This document shows positions 8,169-15,640 of a stretch of DNA of 64,000 bases, in pieces. This stretch comes from DATFQE01 sp963733845 (lineage in GTDB: Bacteria; Actinomycetota; Thermoleophilia; Gaiellales; Gaiellaceae): positions 930,001 to 994,000 of the forward strand of contig CAVTEM010000007.1 in the NCBI GenBank assembly GCA_963733845.1, read 5' to 3'. The notes beneath the pieces were generated by a model. The model was not told where the DNA came from. It saw nothing but the letters and a program-made list of their open reading frames with translations, and did not search any database. Every line of letters starts with the position of its first letter. Position 1 is the first letter of the stretch. Made by a program: the position numbers and the translations under genes.

Positions 8169-9344
8169 CTAGAAGCCAGGCTGGCCGCCGAGGCTCTTGA
8201 TCCGCGTCCTGAGCTTCGCGCAGTCGACGCGATGCGAGTTGGCCTCGGCGATCGCGCGCCTGAACGCGTCGTAGGAGGGCTTGGGCGTCCAGTTCGGATA
8301 TAGGACACCCGACTGCCAGCCGCGCAGATTCGTTTCGTCGGCCAGCAGGAAGTTGAAGAAGGCCCCGACGGCCGGCTGGCAGTAGGCGAGTCTGATCGCA
8401 TCGGTCAGCTGCGATGCCTGGTTGACCCGGCCACCGAGGGGCGCGACGACGGCACGGTCGGTTTCGCTGTTCCCGTAGAAGGAGCCCTTCGCGCCGACGC
8501 CGGTCTGGAAGCCGCCCTCGAGGTACCAGATGCGAACGTCCTTTTGGCCGGGGATCGGCTGGCGTGTGCCTCCGAAGGCGCTCTTCAGGTAGGAGAGCAG
8601 CCGTGGGTAGTCGCCCTGGCCGATGTCTCGGCGGTGGCGCACCCAGGGGCGCTCCGACGAGTTCGAGCCGTAGATGTTCTGTCCCCAGGCGTCGAAGATG
8701 CGAGCTCCGCGGTGCGAGCGGCGGTACGCCTGTCCCATCTTCGTGATGAAGTTCCTCGCAGAGTGGGAGATGTTGGAGCGCGCGCGCGGATTGTCGTTGC
8801 CGCGCGGAGAAATCGACGTGATCACGCGCACGGACGGATGCCTGCTCTTGATCGTCCTGTAGCAGCGCGCCACCAGAGCCTCGTAGGCGGCAGGGGCGGC
8901 GCTCGAGCCGTTGCGATTGAACTGGGGCCTCCAGAAGTAGCTGAGATTGGCCTCGTTCCAGATGTTGACCGCGGCGATCTGCGGGTGGCGATCAAGGACC
9001 GAGGAGACGAAGCTGCAGTACGCCGCTCGCCCGGAAGCCGTGCGAGGCGCAGCGCTCGCGGGCCCGAAGACGCTCAGGAGGATCTTCTGGGAGCCGGCGT
9101 TGCGGACTGTGGCGTCGAGCGTCGCGCTGTCAGAAGGGCTCACCTGAGTCTGCCCCGGCTGCCAGCGCTGGGTCACGCGGTAGTAGCCGAGCCCAAGGGA
9201 GTTCGCGACAGACGAGATTCCCTCCCGCGACTTGACGGCGTCGTCGTTGACCCCGACGGCGAGGTTCCGACCGGCGAGCGCCGACGCCGTCCCGAAGAGG
9301 GCGAGAACGAGAACGACGCCGAGGACGAGAGCGAAGTGCTTCAT
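8169..9344 (-). CDS. Secreted glycoside-hydrolase-like TIM-barrel protein
   Basis: A 391-residue exported protein. The signal peptide is MKHFALVLGVVLVLALFGTA. The catalytic domain looks like a clan GH-A barrel: NIWNEANLSYFW contains the Asn-Glu pair that carries the acid/base in this clan, and IWYLEGGFQTG carries a candidate nucleophile Glu late in the chain. It is similar in layout to GH5/GH39-like secreted proteins. Substrate is unknown. The ATG at 9344 is chosen because it opens the signal peptide directly; an in-frame GTG at 9377 would add 11 residues. Activity is inferred. Confidence 0.65.
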   Translation of the reverse strand: MKHFALVLGVVLVLALFGTASALAGRNLAVGVNDDAVKSREGISSVANSLGLGYYRVTQRWQPGQTQVSPSDSATLDATVRNAGSQKILLSVFGPASAAPRTASGRAAYCSFVSSVLDRHPQIAAVNIWNEANLSYFWRPQFNRNGSSAAPAAYEALVARCYRTIKSRHPSVRVITSISPRGNDNPRARSNISHSARNFITKMGQAYRRSHRGARIFDAWGQNIYGSNSSERPWVRHRRDIGQGDYPRLLSYLKSAFGGTRQPIPGQKDVRIWYLEGGFQTGVGAKGSFYGNSETDRAVVAPLGGRVNQASQLTDAIRLAYCQPAVGAFFNFLLADETNLRGWQSGVLYPNWTPKPSYDAFRRAIAEANSHRVDCAKLRTRIKSLGGQPGF

Positions 9345-9415
9345 GAGCCCAGAGTGCCTGGTAATCCGCCACACCAAGTTGACCCAAACGCGTCAAAAAA
9401 ACGTGGTCCCTGAGG

Positions 9416-9754
9416 CTAGCCGCGCTTCGCGGGGAGCGAGCGAGCGTACGCCGTGCCGAGCTCGACCCACTTGGCGAGCTCGCGCTCGGCGCGAACCTCG
9501 TCCGCGTCGACTCGGAGCCATCCCCGCATCTGCCGCCCGCGCATCTCCATCGGGCGAGCGCTTGTTGTCGCGACCAGCTCATCCGACTCCGCCGGGTCGA
9601 CGCGAACAAGGATTCCGCCCTGCCCGCTCGCGGCGACGGCCATGTTGCCCCCGATCAGAAACGCCAGTCCGCCGAACATCCTCTGCTCGGTCAGATCGGA
9701 TTCGTCGGAGACCAGCTCGCGAATCCGACCCGCGAGCTCCTCGTCATAGGCCAT
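9416..9754 (-). CDS. TfoX N-terminal domain family protein
   Basis: A 112-residue single-domain protein. The block LTEQRMFGGLAFLIGGNM is the hallmark of the TfoX/Sxy N-terminal domain, followed by a VRVDP strand and the helix MRGWLRV. Stand-alone TfoX-N proteins are common in actinobacteria and have no established function; the competence role of full-length TfoX should not be assumed. The length fits the single domain. No competence genes lie nearby. Confidence 0.85.
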   Translation of the reverse strand: MAYDEELAGRIRELVSDESDLTEQRMFGGLAFLIGGNMAVAASGQGGILVRVDPAESDELVATTSARPMEMRGRQMRGWLRVDADEVRAERELAKWVELGTAYARSLPAKRG

Positions 9755-9827
9755 GGGGGCGATGCTACGGCAGGCGGGTCACGGATGAGGGGCGCTCTCT
9801 GCAACTGATCGGCCGCCAGGTCTTCAC

Positions 9828-11210
9828 CTAGGCCGCGGCCGGCGGGACGTTCTGGTTCAGCCGAAAGAGGTTGGTCGGGTCGTAGCGGCGCTTGACCGCT
9901 GCCAGCCGGTCCCAGGTCGGTCCCGGGTAGGCGTCGCGAACCCGCGCCTCGCCCTCGTCGCCGAGGAAATTGACGTAGACGCCGCCGTCACCCTGCCGAA
10001 GGGCAGCCGCGAAGCCGCTGATCCACGCCTCGTGCACGGGGGATTCCCCGGCGTCCTCGTAGACCGCGCCGAGGGCGACCATGATCCGTCGGCCACGGTG
10101 CGCGTACGCCGTCGCTTCCGCGGGCACGCCGGCCATCGCCCCACCCAGCACCCGGAGTTGCGCCACGGCCATCGGCGCAGTCGAGGCGTGGAGATGGTCG
10201 AGAATCGCCGCCCCGGTGTCGCGGTCGACCGCGTCGACGAACAGCGACCGCGCCACCTCCTGGGCCGGCCCGGGGCCCTCCGCCTCCTCGCCGAACAGCG
10301 CGTAGATCTCCGGGTAGCGCATCGGCCGCACCATGTCCGCGACCGGCTCGGCGAGCGCCCGGAACGGCGCGTAGGCGCGCTCGCCGGACTCGACGTCGCC
10401 TGCGTAGCACATCAGCGCCATCACCACGGGCTTACCGTGGGCCTCGTTCGGGAGGAACGGCATCGGCGGCGCGACCATGATGTTGGCGATCGCCGACAGC
10501 TCCTCCGGGGCGGCTTCGGCCTCGGCGACGAACCCGGCGATCACCTCGGGCGTCGCCGGGAGAATCAGCATCCCGCCGACGATCGAGTCGACCTCGTGCA
10601 GCCGGAACTGGAAGCGCGTAGCGACACCGAAGTTGCCGCCCCCGCCACGAATCGCCCAGAACAGGTCCGGGTGCTCCTCGGCGTCCACATGCAGCAGCTC
10701 GCCGTCGGCGGTCACGAGCTCGGCGGCCAGCAGGTTGTCGATCGTGAGGCCGTGCTTTCGGACCAGGAAGCCGACACCGCCGCCGAGCGTGAGCCCTCCG
10801 ATCCCGACCGAGCCGGTGTCGCCGAATCCGGTCGCCAGGCCGTGCTCCGCCGCCGCAGCCGTGTAGCCGGACGCTGTCAGCCCCGTCTGCGCCCAAGCGG
10901 TACGAGCCTCTGCATCGATGTTCAGCGCCCGCATGTCCCTGAGGTCGAGGACGATCCCGCCCTCGGAGACGCTGTGCCCTGCCAGGCTGTGTCCACCGCT
11001 TCGGATGGCGAGCTCCGCTCCGGTCCCGCGCGCGAGCGTGACGACGCGCGCGACCGCGGCGGCGTCGGCGGGCCGGATGATGACCGCCGGCCTGCGGTCG
11101 ACGCTGCGGTAGAAGACGACGCGTCCTTCTTCGTATGCGTCGTCGCCGGGTGTGATCACGCGACCGTTGAGCTCGGCGCGCAGATCCTCGATCGAACTGG
11201 TGATCGTCAT
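9828..11210 (-). CDS. FAD-linked oxidase with berberine-bridge (BBE) C-terminus
   Basis: A 460-residue flavoprotein. The PCMH-type FAD domain carries IRSGGHSLAGHS, where the first His is the usual covalent FAD-linking residue, and GGLTLGGGVGFL. The BBE motif VKRRYDPTNLFRLNQNV lies at the C-terminus. No signal peptide is seen, so it is probably cytoplasmic. Members oxidise sugars, alcohols or secondary metabolites with O2; the substrate is not predictable here. I chose the ATG at 11210, because upstream in-frame sequence to 11285 is Pro/Arg-rich and unlike the family. No biosynthetic cluster surrounds it. Confidence 0.88.
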   Translation of the reverse strand: MTITSSIEDLRAELNGRVITPGDDAYEEGRVVFYRSVDRRPAVIIRPADAAAVARVVTLARGTGAELAIRSGGHSLAGHSVSEGGIVLDLRDMRALNIDAEARTAWAQTGLTASGYTAAAAEHGLATGFGDTGSVGIGGLTLGGGVGFLVRKHGLTIDNLLAAELVTADGELLHVDAEEHPDLFWAIRGGGGNFGVATRFQFRLHEVDSIVGGMLILPATPEVIAGFVAEAEAAPEELSAIANIMVAPPMPFLPNEAHGKPVVMALMCYAGDVESGERAYAPFRALAEPVADMVRPMRYPEIYALFGEEAEGPGPAQEVARSLFVDAVDRDTGAAILDHLHASTAPMAVAQLRVLGGAMAGVPAEATAYAHRGRRIMVALGAVYEDAGESPVHEAWISGFAAALRQGDGGVYVNFLGDEGEARVRDAYPGPTWDRLAAVKRRYDPTNLFRLNQNVPPAAA

Positions 11211-11420
11211 GTCTGGTCCCTTCGCGGTTCGCTGGCTCGGGTCTGTCTGCTTGGGCGGTCCGAACGGCCGACGGAACCTCGGCATTCCGTTCTCCGCTGA
11301 GGACGCCGTCGATCTTTAGACAGCGCACGGCCCCGGGACTCATCGGCCCTCAACAGCCTCCGAGGAGCTGGCCGGTTCCCGCGGAACGATTCTTGATCTC
11401 ATGGACGAGATCACGTTGAA

Positions 11421-11453
11421 CGAGACGGGCGGCCTTGGTGGCCGCCCGTCTCG
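11421..11453 (-). terminator. Intrinsic terminator of the DUF378-fasciclin unit
   Basis: Perfect 14-bp inverted repeat (CGAGACGGGCGGCC and its complement) with a 5-nt loop. It lies 25 bp past the fasciclin stop on the minus strand. Confidence 0.8.
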
Positions 11454-11478
11454 ATTTCAGCGGATGCCCAGGCGGCGA

Positions 11479-11997
11479 CTACGAGGCGGGTGGAAGGAGG
11501 ACCCTGTTCACCACGTGGATCGTCCCGTTCGAGGCCGCCACGTCGGTCTTGACGACCTTCGTCGAGCGGTTGAGGAATACGCTGCCGCCGGCAACCTGGA
11601 TGCGGACGGAGGGCCCGGCAAGCGTCTTGACGCTGCGGAGCTGAACGACCTGCGCCGCTTTCACGTCCCCGGCGACAACGTGGTAGAGGAGGACGCGACG
11701 CAGCTGGGCGCGGTTGCGCAGCAGCTTGTTCAGGGTGGCCTTCGGCACCTTCCTGAAGGCCGCGTCGGTCGGTGCAAAGACGGTCAGCTTTTTCTCGCCG
11801 CTGAGGGCTCCGGCCAGCCCGGCTCGCTTGGTGAGCATGACGAGCGTCTTGAACTGGCCGGCGGCAACGGCTGTCTGGACGATGTTCTTGTCGGCCGTCG
11901 TCGGTTGAGCGGCCGGGGCGGGGACGGTTGCTTCTGCCGAAACTGCCCCGATCGCGAGCACGGAGGCCGCGAGGACGGCTACGAACACTTTGCGCAT
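11479..11997 (-). CDS. Secreted fasciclin (FAS1) domain protein
   Basis: A 172-residue exported protein with signal peptide MRKVFVAVLAASVLAIGAVS and a single FAS1 domain covering most of the rest. The conserved FAS1 blocks TVFAPTDAAFRKVP, LLYHVVAGDV and NGTIHVVNRVLLP are all present. FAS1 domains mediate adhesion or bind small ligands at the cell surface. A ribosome site AAGGAG precedes the ATG at 11997. It lies 19 bp downstream of the DUF378 gene and probably shares its promoter, which overlaps the carH operators; light/B12 control is therefore inferred. Confidence 0.9.
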   Translation of the reverse strand: MRKVFVAVLAASVLAIGAVSAEATVPAPAAQPTTADKNIVQTAVAAGQFKTLVMLTKRAGLAGALSGEKKLTVFAPTDAAFRKVPKATLNKLLRNRAQLRRVLLYHVVAGDVKAAQVVQLRSVKTLAGPSVRIQVAGGSVFLNRSTKVVKTDVAASNGTIHVVNRVLLPPAS

Positions 11998-12016
11998 GCG
12001 ATTTCTCCTTTTCGAG

Positions 12017-12256
12017 TTAAGCGGTCGTGACCTGAGGGTTGCGGCTCCAGCGGCGCCGGATGGCCTGCTGCTGCAGCACCTGGTAGACGGCTGCGATTCC
12101 GACCAGGCCATACACGGCCCGGCTTGCGAAGTTGGTCTCGCCGAACTCGAGACCCACCAGGGTCGCCACGAGGTCGAACTCGGCAACTGCGACGAGCCCC
12201 CAGTTAAGCCCCCCGACCACGAGGAGCGCAGCGGCGACGATGTCGAGCTTCTCCAT
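12017..12256 (-). CDS. DUF378 family small membrane protein
   Basis: A 79-residue protein with two transmembrane segments, LDIVAAALLVVGGLNWGLVAV and VYGLVGIAAVYQVL. The NWGLV motif in helix 1 and the short YGLVG helix identify the DUF378 (YuzA-like) family, whose function is unknown. An AAGGAG ribosome site precedes the ATG at 12256. Its promoter (12292-12320) overlaps the putative CarH operators, and fasciclin follows in the same transcription unit. Confidence 0.88.
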   Translation of the reverse strand: MEKLDIVAAALLVVGGLNWGLVAVAEFDLVATLVGLEFGETNFASRAVYGLVGIAAVYQVLQQQAIRRRWSRNPQVTTA

Positions 12257-12291
12257 GTCCGATCTCCTTTCTGTCTAGTGTTTGTCAAAGG

Positions 12292-12320
12292 ATCGTACAG
12301 AGTCCTTCCGGGCTTGTCAA
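12292..12320 (-). promoter_or_regulatory. Sigma-70-type promoter for the DUF378-fasciclin unit
   Basis: On the minus strand TTGACA (12320-12315) and TACGAT (12297-12292) are separated by 17 bp, a near-consensus promoter. Its -35 box is almost the same DNA as the -35 box of the divergent carH promoter, and its -10 box lies inside one of the 11-bp operator repeats. Confidence 0.75.
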
Positions 12321-12344
12321 ATCTCTGTCCAGGGTCTGTACAAT
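12314..12344 (+). promoter_or_regulatory. MerR-type promoter for carH with 19-bp spacer, leaderless start
   Basis: TTGTCA (12314-12319) and TACAAT (12339-12344) are separated by 19 bp, the stretched spacing typical of MerR-family promoters. The carH ATG lies only 6 nt beyond the -10 box, so transcription would start at or next to the start codon and give a leaderless mRNA. Confidence 0.65.
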
Positions 12345-12350
12345 GCAGCT

Positions 12351-13226
12351 ATGAAGGCCGAAGTCACCGGGTACGTCCGCATTGGTGAGCTGAGTCGTCG
12401 CGCGGGCGTCAGCACCGACCTGCTCCGGGCCTGGGAACGCCGCTACGGTCTGCTGCGCCCAACCCGATCGGAAGGCGGCTTCCGTCTGTACTCGCCGCAG
12501 GACGAGCAGCGGGTGGCTCTCATGCGCGACCACCTCGAGCGAGGTCTCTCAGCTGCACAGGCGGCCCGCGTGATTCTCGACGAGACGGAGCGCCGCCCCG
12601 ATGAGTCCCCTGCCCTCGCCCGCGGCGCCGAGAGCCTGCGGCAGGCGCTGGATGCGCTCGACGAGAGCGCCGCGCACACCGCGCTCGACACGCTGCTCGC
12701 CAACCTTTCCCTCGAGACCGTCCTCGGCGAGGTCGTAATGCCGTACCTGCACGAGCTCGGCGAGCGCTGGAAACGTGGCGAGGCGTCGGTCGCCGACGAG
12801 CATTTCGCCAGCAACCTGCTGCGGGGGCGGCTCCTCGGGCTCGCCCGCGGCTGGGATCGCGGCCTGGGACCCCGCGCTCTCCTCGCCTGCGCGCCTGGAG
12901 AGCAGCACGACCTGGCGCTCATCGTCTTCGGGATGGCCTTGCGCGAACGCGGCTGGCGGATCACGTACCTCGGGCCCGACACCCCGATCGACTCGCTCGA
13001 GAACGTCGCACGCACGCTCGAGCCGGCCGCCGTCGTCATCGCAGTAACGAATCCGCAGCGCCTTGCCGGAACCGAGGCGTCGTTGCGCAAGGTCGCACGA
13101 AACGTTCCGCTCTGGATCGCCGGCGCCGGCGCGAGTCCGAAAGTCACCGAGAAGGCTGGTGCTCGACACCTTGACGCCGACCCGCTCGGTGGAGCCGACC
13201 TCGTCGCGCAGGCGCACCACCACTGA
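12351..13226 (+). CDS. carH: CarH/LitR-type MerR-family B12-dependent (light-sensing) repressor
   Basis: A 291-residue regulator with three domains: a MerR helix-turn-helix at residues 9-75 (RIGELSRRAGVSTDLLRAWERR), a four-helix B12-cap domain, and a Rossmann-like cobalamin-binding domain from about residue 174. The cap has the diagnostic W-x9-EH motif (W140, E150, H151). The cobalamin base-off histidine is H186 in PGEQHDLAL. In known CarH proteins adenosylcobalamin makes a DNA-binding tetramer that light breaks apart, derepressing target genes. Lysine 141 occupies the place of the histidine that ligates photolysed cobalamin in Thermus CarH. It is probably autoregulated through the adjacent 11-bp repeats. 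Confidence 0.87.
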   Translation: MKAEVTGYVRIGELSRRAGVSTDLLRAWERRYGLLRPTRSEGGFRLYSPQDEQRVALMRDHLERGLSAAQAARVILDETERRPDESPALARGAESLRQALDALDESAAHTALDTLLANLSLETVLGEVVMPYLHELGERWKRGEASVADEHFASNLLRGRLLGLARGWDRGLGPRALLACAPGEQHDLALIVFGMALRERGWRITYLGPDTPIDSLENVARTLEPAAVVIAVTNPQRLAGTEASLRKVARNVPLWIAGAGASPKVTEKAGARHLDADPLGGADLVAQAHHH

Positions 13227-13227
13227 G

Positions 13228-13671
13228 ATGAGACCCGTCGAGTCTGAGGAGTGCGTCCGCGCGCCGGTCGCGATCGTCGAGGCTTCGCCGGAGGGTGGGC
13301 GCCGCCTGGCGTCTGCCTACTGGCGCGAGGTCGAACGGACGACCGGAGGCCTCGTTCGCGTTTCTCGGAGCCCGGACGGCCTAGCACTGCGCGCGCTCGG
13401 AGCGACGTTGCTCAGGTTCGGCCTCCCCCGCATCGAATGTGCCGGCAATCGCGTTTCGTGCTGTTACCCGATCGAGGGCGGGTTGCTCGCCAGCCGCCCG
13501 GGCGGCTCGATTGTCTTCGCGCAGGACGGCACTTTCCTCACCTCCGCCATCTCGGGCTTCTACCCACGCCTCGCCGTCTTTCCAGGGCTCTACTCCTACG
13601 TGCAGGCACGCCTGCACAACGCCGTGAGCAGGCGATACTTCGCCCGGCTGGTCCGCGAGGGCGCGATATGA
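13228..13671 (+). CDS. Hypothetical protein in the carH operon
   Basis: A 147-residue protein starting ATG one base after the carH stop (TGAGATG) and overlapping the next gene by 4 bp (ATGA), so it is firmly in the operon. No signal peptide or membrane segment is seen. Its centre is a beta-rich stretch (IECAGNRVSCCYPIEGGLLA, then GGSIVFAQDG), ending in a basic helix (RRYFARLVREG). I do not recognise the family. Its position between carH and an NAD(P)-binding protein suggests a light/B12-controlled role. Confidence 0.7.
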   Translation: MRPVESEECVRAPVAIVEASPEGGRRLASAYWREVERTTGGLVRVSRSPDGLALRALGATLLRFGLPRIECAGNRVSCCYPIEGGLLASRPGGSIVFAQDGTFLTSAISGFYPRLAVFPGLYSYVQARLHNAVSRRYFARLVREGAI

Positions 13672-14564
13672 GGGTGGCGATACTCGGGGCTACGGGAACG
13701 ATTGGCCGCGCGCTACTCCCGCTGCTCGCTCCGCGGCATGACGTCGTGGCCGTCTCACGGCGCCAGCACGGCGGCAACGGCGCCACCTGGGCGGTCGCCG
13801 ACGCGACGGACGAGCGCGCGGTCCGCCGTGCCCTGGAGCGTGTCGAGGTCGCCTACTACCTCGTGCACTCCCTAGGAGCGGGCAACTTCGAAGAGCGCGA
13901 CCGTCAAGCCGCACGCACGGTGGCCCGGGCGGCCGAGCAGGAGGGTGTGCGGCAACTCGTGTACCTCGGTGGGCTCGGTGACGACTCACCGGATCTGTCG
14001 CCGCATCTTCGGAGCCGGCTGGAGACGGCGAAGGAGCTTGCGGCCGGCTCCGTGCCCGTCACCACGCTCCGCGCTGCGATCGTGGTCGGGCCGGGAAGCG
14101 CAGGCTTCGAGACGATCGTCGCGCTCGTCGACCGCCTGCCGGCCATGGTGTGTCCGCGCTGGGTCGGCGTACCTACTCAGCCGATCGCGCTCGCAGACGT
14201 CGTTCGGTATCTCGACGGCGTCTGCGGAGAGGAGGTGGCGATGGGCGAGAGCTTCGACGTCGGCGGGCCTGAGGTCATGACGTATCGGGAGATGATCGAA
14301 CGAATCGCAGCGCTGCGGCACAAGCGCCCCCTGATCGTCGAGATTCCGTTGCTGACCGCAAGGCTCTCCTCTTACTGGCTGCACCTCGTCACCCCGGTCA
14401 ACGCGGCTACCGCCCGGCCCTTGATCGAAGGACTGAGGAACGCGACCGTGGCGAAGGACGATCGGATCCGCGAGCTCGTCCGGATTGAGCTGACCCCGTT
14501 CGACGAGGCGGCGCGGGTAGCGCTGGGCCTGGGTGGCTCGCGGCCGCGACTCGGCCCTCTCTGA
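13668..14564 (+). CDS. Atypical short-chain dehydrogenase/NmrA-like NAD(P)-binding protein
   Basis: A 298-residue extended Rossmann-fold protein. The dinucleotide motif is VAILGATGTIGRALLPLL near the N-terminus. The chain continues with YYLVHSLGAG, LVYLGGLGDD, and TLRAAIVVGPGSAGFE in the middle. This matches the NmrA/atypical SDR group, in which the classical Tyr-Lys pair is often missing and the protein may be an oxidoreductase or a redox sensor. It is the third gene of the carH operon (ATGA overlap). Light-regulated LitR/CarH loci in other bacteria often contain an oxidoreductase, which makes the linkage plausible. Confidence 0.82.
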   Translation: MRVAILGATGTIGRALLPLLAPRHDVVAVSRRQHGGNGATWAVADATDERAVRRALERVEVAYYLVHSLGAGNFEERDRQAARTVARAAEQEGVRQLVYLGGLGDDSPDLSPHLRSRLETAKELAAGSVPVTTLRAAIVVGPGSAGFETIVALVDRLPAMVCPRWVGVPTQPIALADVVRYLDGVCGEEVAMGESFDVGGPEVMTYREMIERIAALRHKRPLIVEIPLLTARLSSYWLHLVTPVNAATARPLIEGLRNATVAKDDRIRELVRIELTPFDEAARVALGLGGSRPRLGPL

Positions 14565-14650
14565 TCCGTAGCGGGTGGAGGTCGAACGAGAGGTCGATGC
14601 CGGCACACCCCGCTGAGGCGCGCCGGCATCCGGACCGCGGAGAGGGTTGG

Positions 14651-15094
14651 TCAGTTGGGCGGACTGAAGCTGTACGGCCCATCCCAGGAACAGTTGGGCG
14701 GGACGGGGCATGCGACCACGATCGGGCCGGTGTGGAAGTGCGTGAACGTGCCGGTTCCGCCCGAGAACGTGACCACGCCGGTGCGGGTCGACAGATTGAG
14801 GACGACATGCCCGTAGGCGGTGTTGCTGCCCGGCCCGTCGATGACGAGGTCGGTGTCGAGGAAGCCGGGCGTCTTGACGCCGGCCGCCGAGGCGTAGACG
14901 ACCCTCGAGCCGGCCTTGATCGAGTTGAGGTTCGAGGACGTGATAGTGCAGAAGCCGCCGGCGGCGCCCGAGTACTTCGAGCACTCCTTCGTCACGTGGA
15001 GATTGCCGCTCCGCGGCGAGGCCGCCGACACCGCCGCCAGCGACGAGGCCAGCACGAGCGCCGCGACGAACACGAGAAACTGAAGCTTCTTCAT
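14651..15094 (-). CDS. Secreted beta-barrel-like protein, paralogue of the 20.3 kb gene
   Basis: A 147-residue exported protein with signal peptide KLQFLVFVAALVLASSLAAV. The mature part begins TKECSKYSGAAGGFCTITSS and includes GGTGTFTHFH and WDGPYSF near the end. The same landmarks, in the same order, occur in the protein at 20305-20776. The Gly-rich strand pattern resembles dirigent/allene-oxide-cyclase-like barrels, but this is only a resemblance. The ribosome site GGAGGA precedes the ATG. It borders a signalling cluster whose other edge is its paralogue. Confidence 0.75.
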   Translation of the reverse strand: MKKLQFLVFVAALVLASSLAAVSAASPRSGNLHVTKECSKYSGAAGGFCTITSSNLNSIKAGSRVVYASAAGVKTPGFLDTDLVIDGPGSNTAYGHVVLNLSTRTGVVTFSGGTGTFTHFHTGPIVVACPVPPNCSWDGPYSFSPPN

Positions 15095-15224
15095 GACTTC
15101 CTCCCTGGTTTATCGCCTGCTGCGGGTGCCTGCAGGCCAACGGCCCCCAGCGTGGCACCGGGGCCGAGCTGCGTCTGCGGTGCCAGCCCCCGTTCGACGC
15201 GGGTGCCAGCACGGTGACGCCGCG

Positions 15225-15623
15225 TCAGGCGCAGAACCGGCGTACCTGGTGCGGAAAGCTCTCGACGTCGATCGGCTTGTCCAGGTAGCCGGCGAATCCG
15301 GCGCGCGTGAGCCAGGCGGTGTCTTCTTCGAACGCGACCGCGCTCAACGCGACCACGGGGATCGCCGCTGTCCGCGCCCCGTCCGCGAGGATCCTGGCAG
15401 CTTCCGCACCGTCCATGTCCGGCAGTCGGAGGTCCATCAGGATGACGTCCGGAAGATGCTCGGCGCCGAGCGCGACCGCCTCCGCGCCGTTCCGGGCAAC
15501 CAGCGTCCGGAATCCGGCGGCGAGCAGCACGTCCCGAGCGAGCTTCAGGTTCCTCGCGTCGTCGTCGACGATCAGGACGAGCCGGGATTCCAGGCCCCGC
15601 CCGTTTTGAGGAGGATCGGGCAC
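15225..15623 (-). CDS. Single-domain response regulator (CheY-like receiver)
   Basis: A 132-residue protein that is a receiver domain with almost no extra sequence. Acidic pocket residues are in LVLIVDDDARN, the phosphoacceptor Asp is in VILMDLRLPDMDG, and the conserved Ser and Lys are in VVALSA and YLDKPID. With no output domain it would act by protein-protein contact or as a phosphate sink. The GTG start at 15623 lies only 17 bp from the divergent NarL-type regulator start. Its receiver resembles the first receiver of the REC-REC-cyclase nearby. Confidence 0.88.
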   Translation of the reverse strand: MPDPPQNGRGLESRLVLIVDDDARNLKLARDVLLAAGFRTLVARNGAEAVALGAEHLPDVILMDLRLPDMDGAEAARILADGARTAAIPVVALSAVAFEEDTAWLTRAGFAGYLDKPIDVESFPHQVRRFCA

Positions 15624-15640
15624 CGGCGTATTCTCTACCC

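Larger units (their letters stand above)
12269..12344. promoter_or_regulatory. Putative CarH operators: two triplets of 11-bp direct repeats
   Basis: Six 11-bp units share TGTC/TGTA (one CGTA) at the same position. Triplet B starts at 12269, 12280 and 12291; triplet A starts at 12312, 12323 and 12334. A 10-bp gap separates the triplets. Read on the minus strand the core is GACA/TACA with A/T flanks. As I recall, the Thermus CarH operator also consists of three tandem 11-bp repeats with a GACA core. Triplet A spans the carH -35 to -10 region; triplet B covers the -10 box, start site and leader of the DUF378 promoter. Confidence 0.7.
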
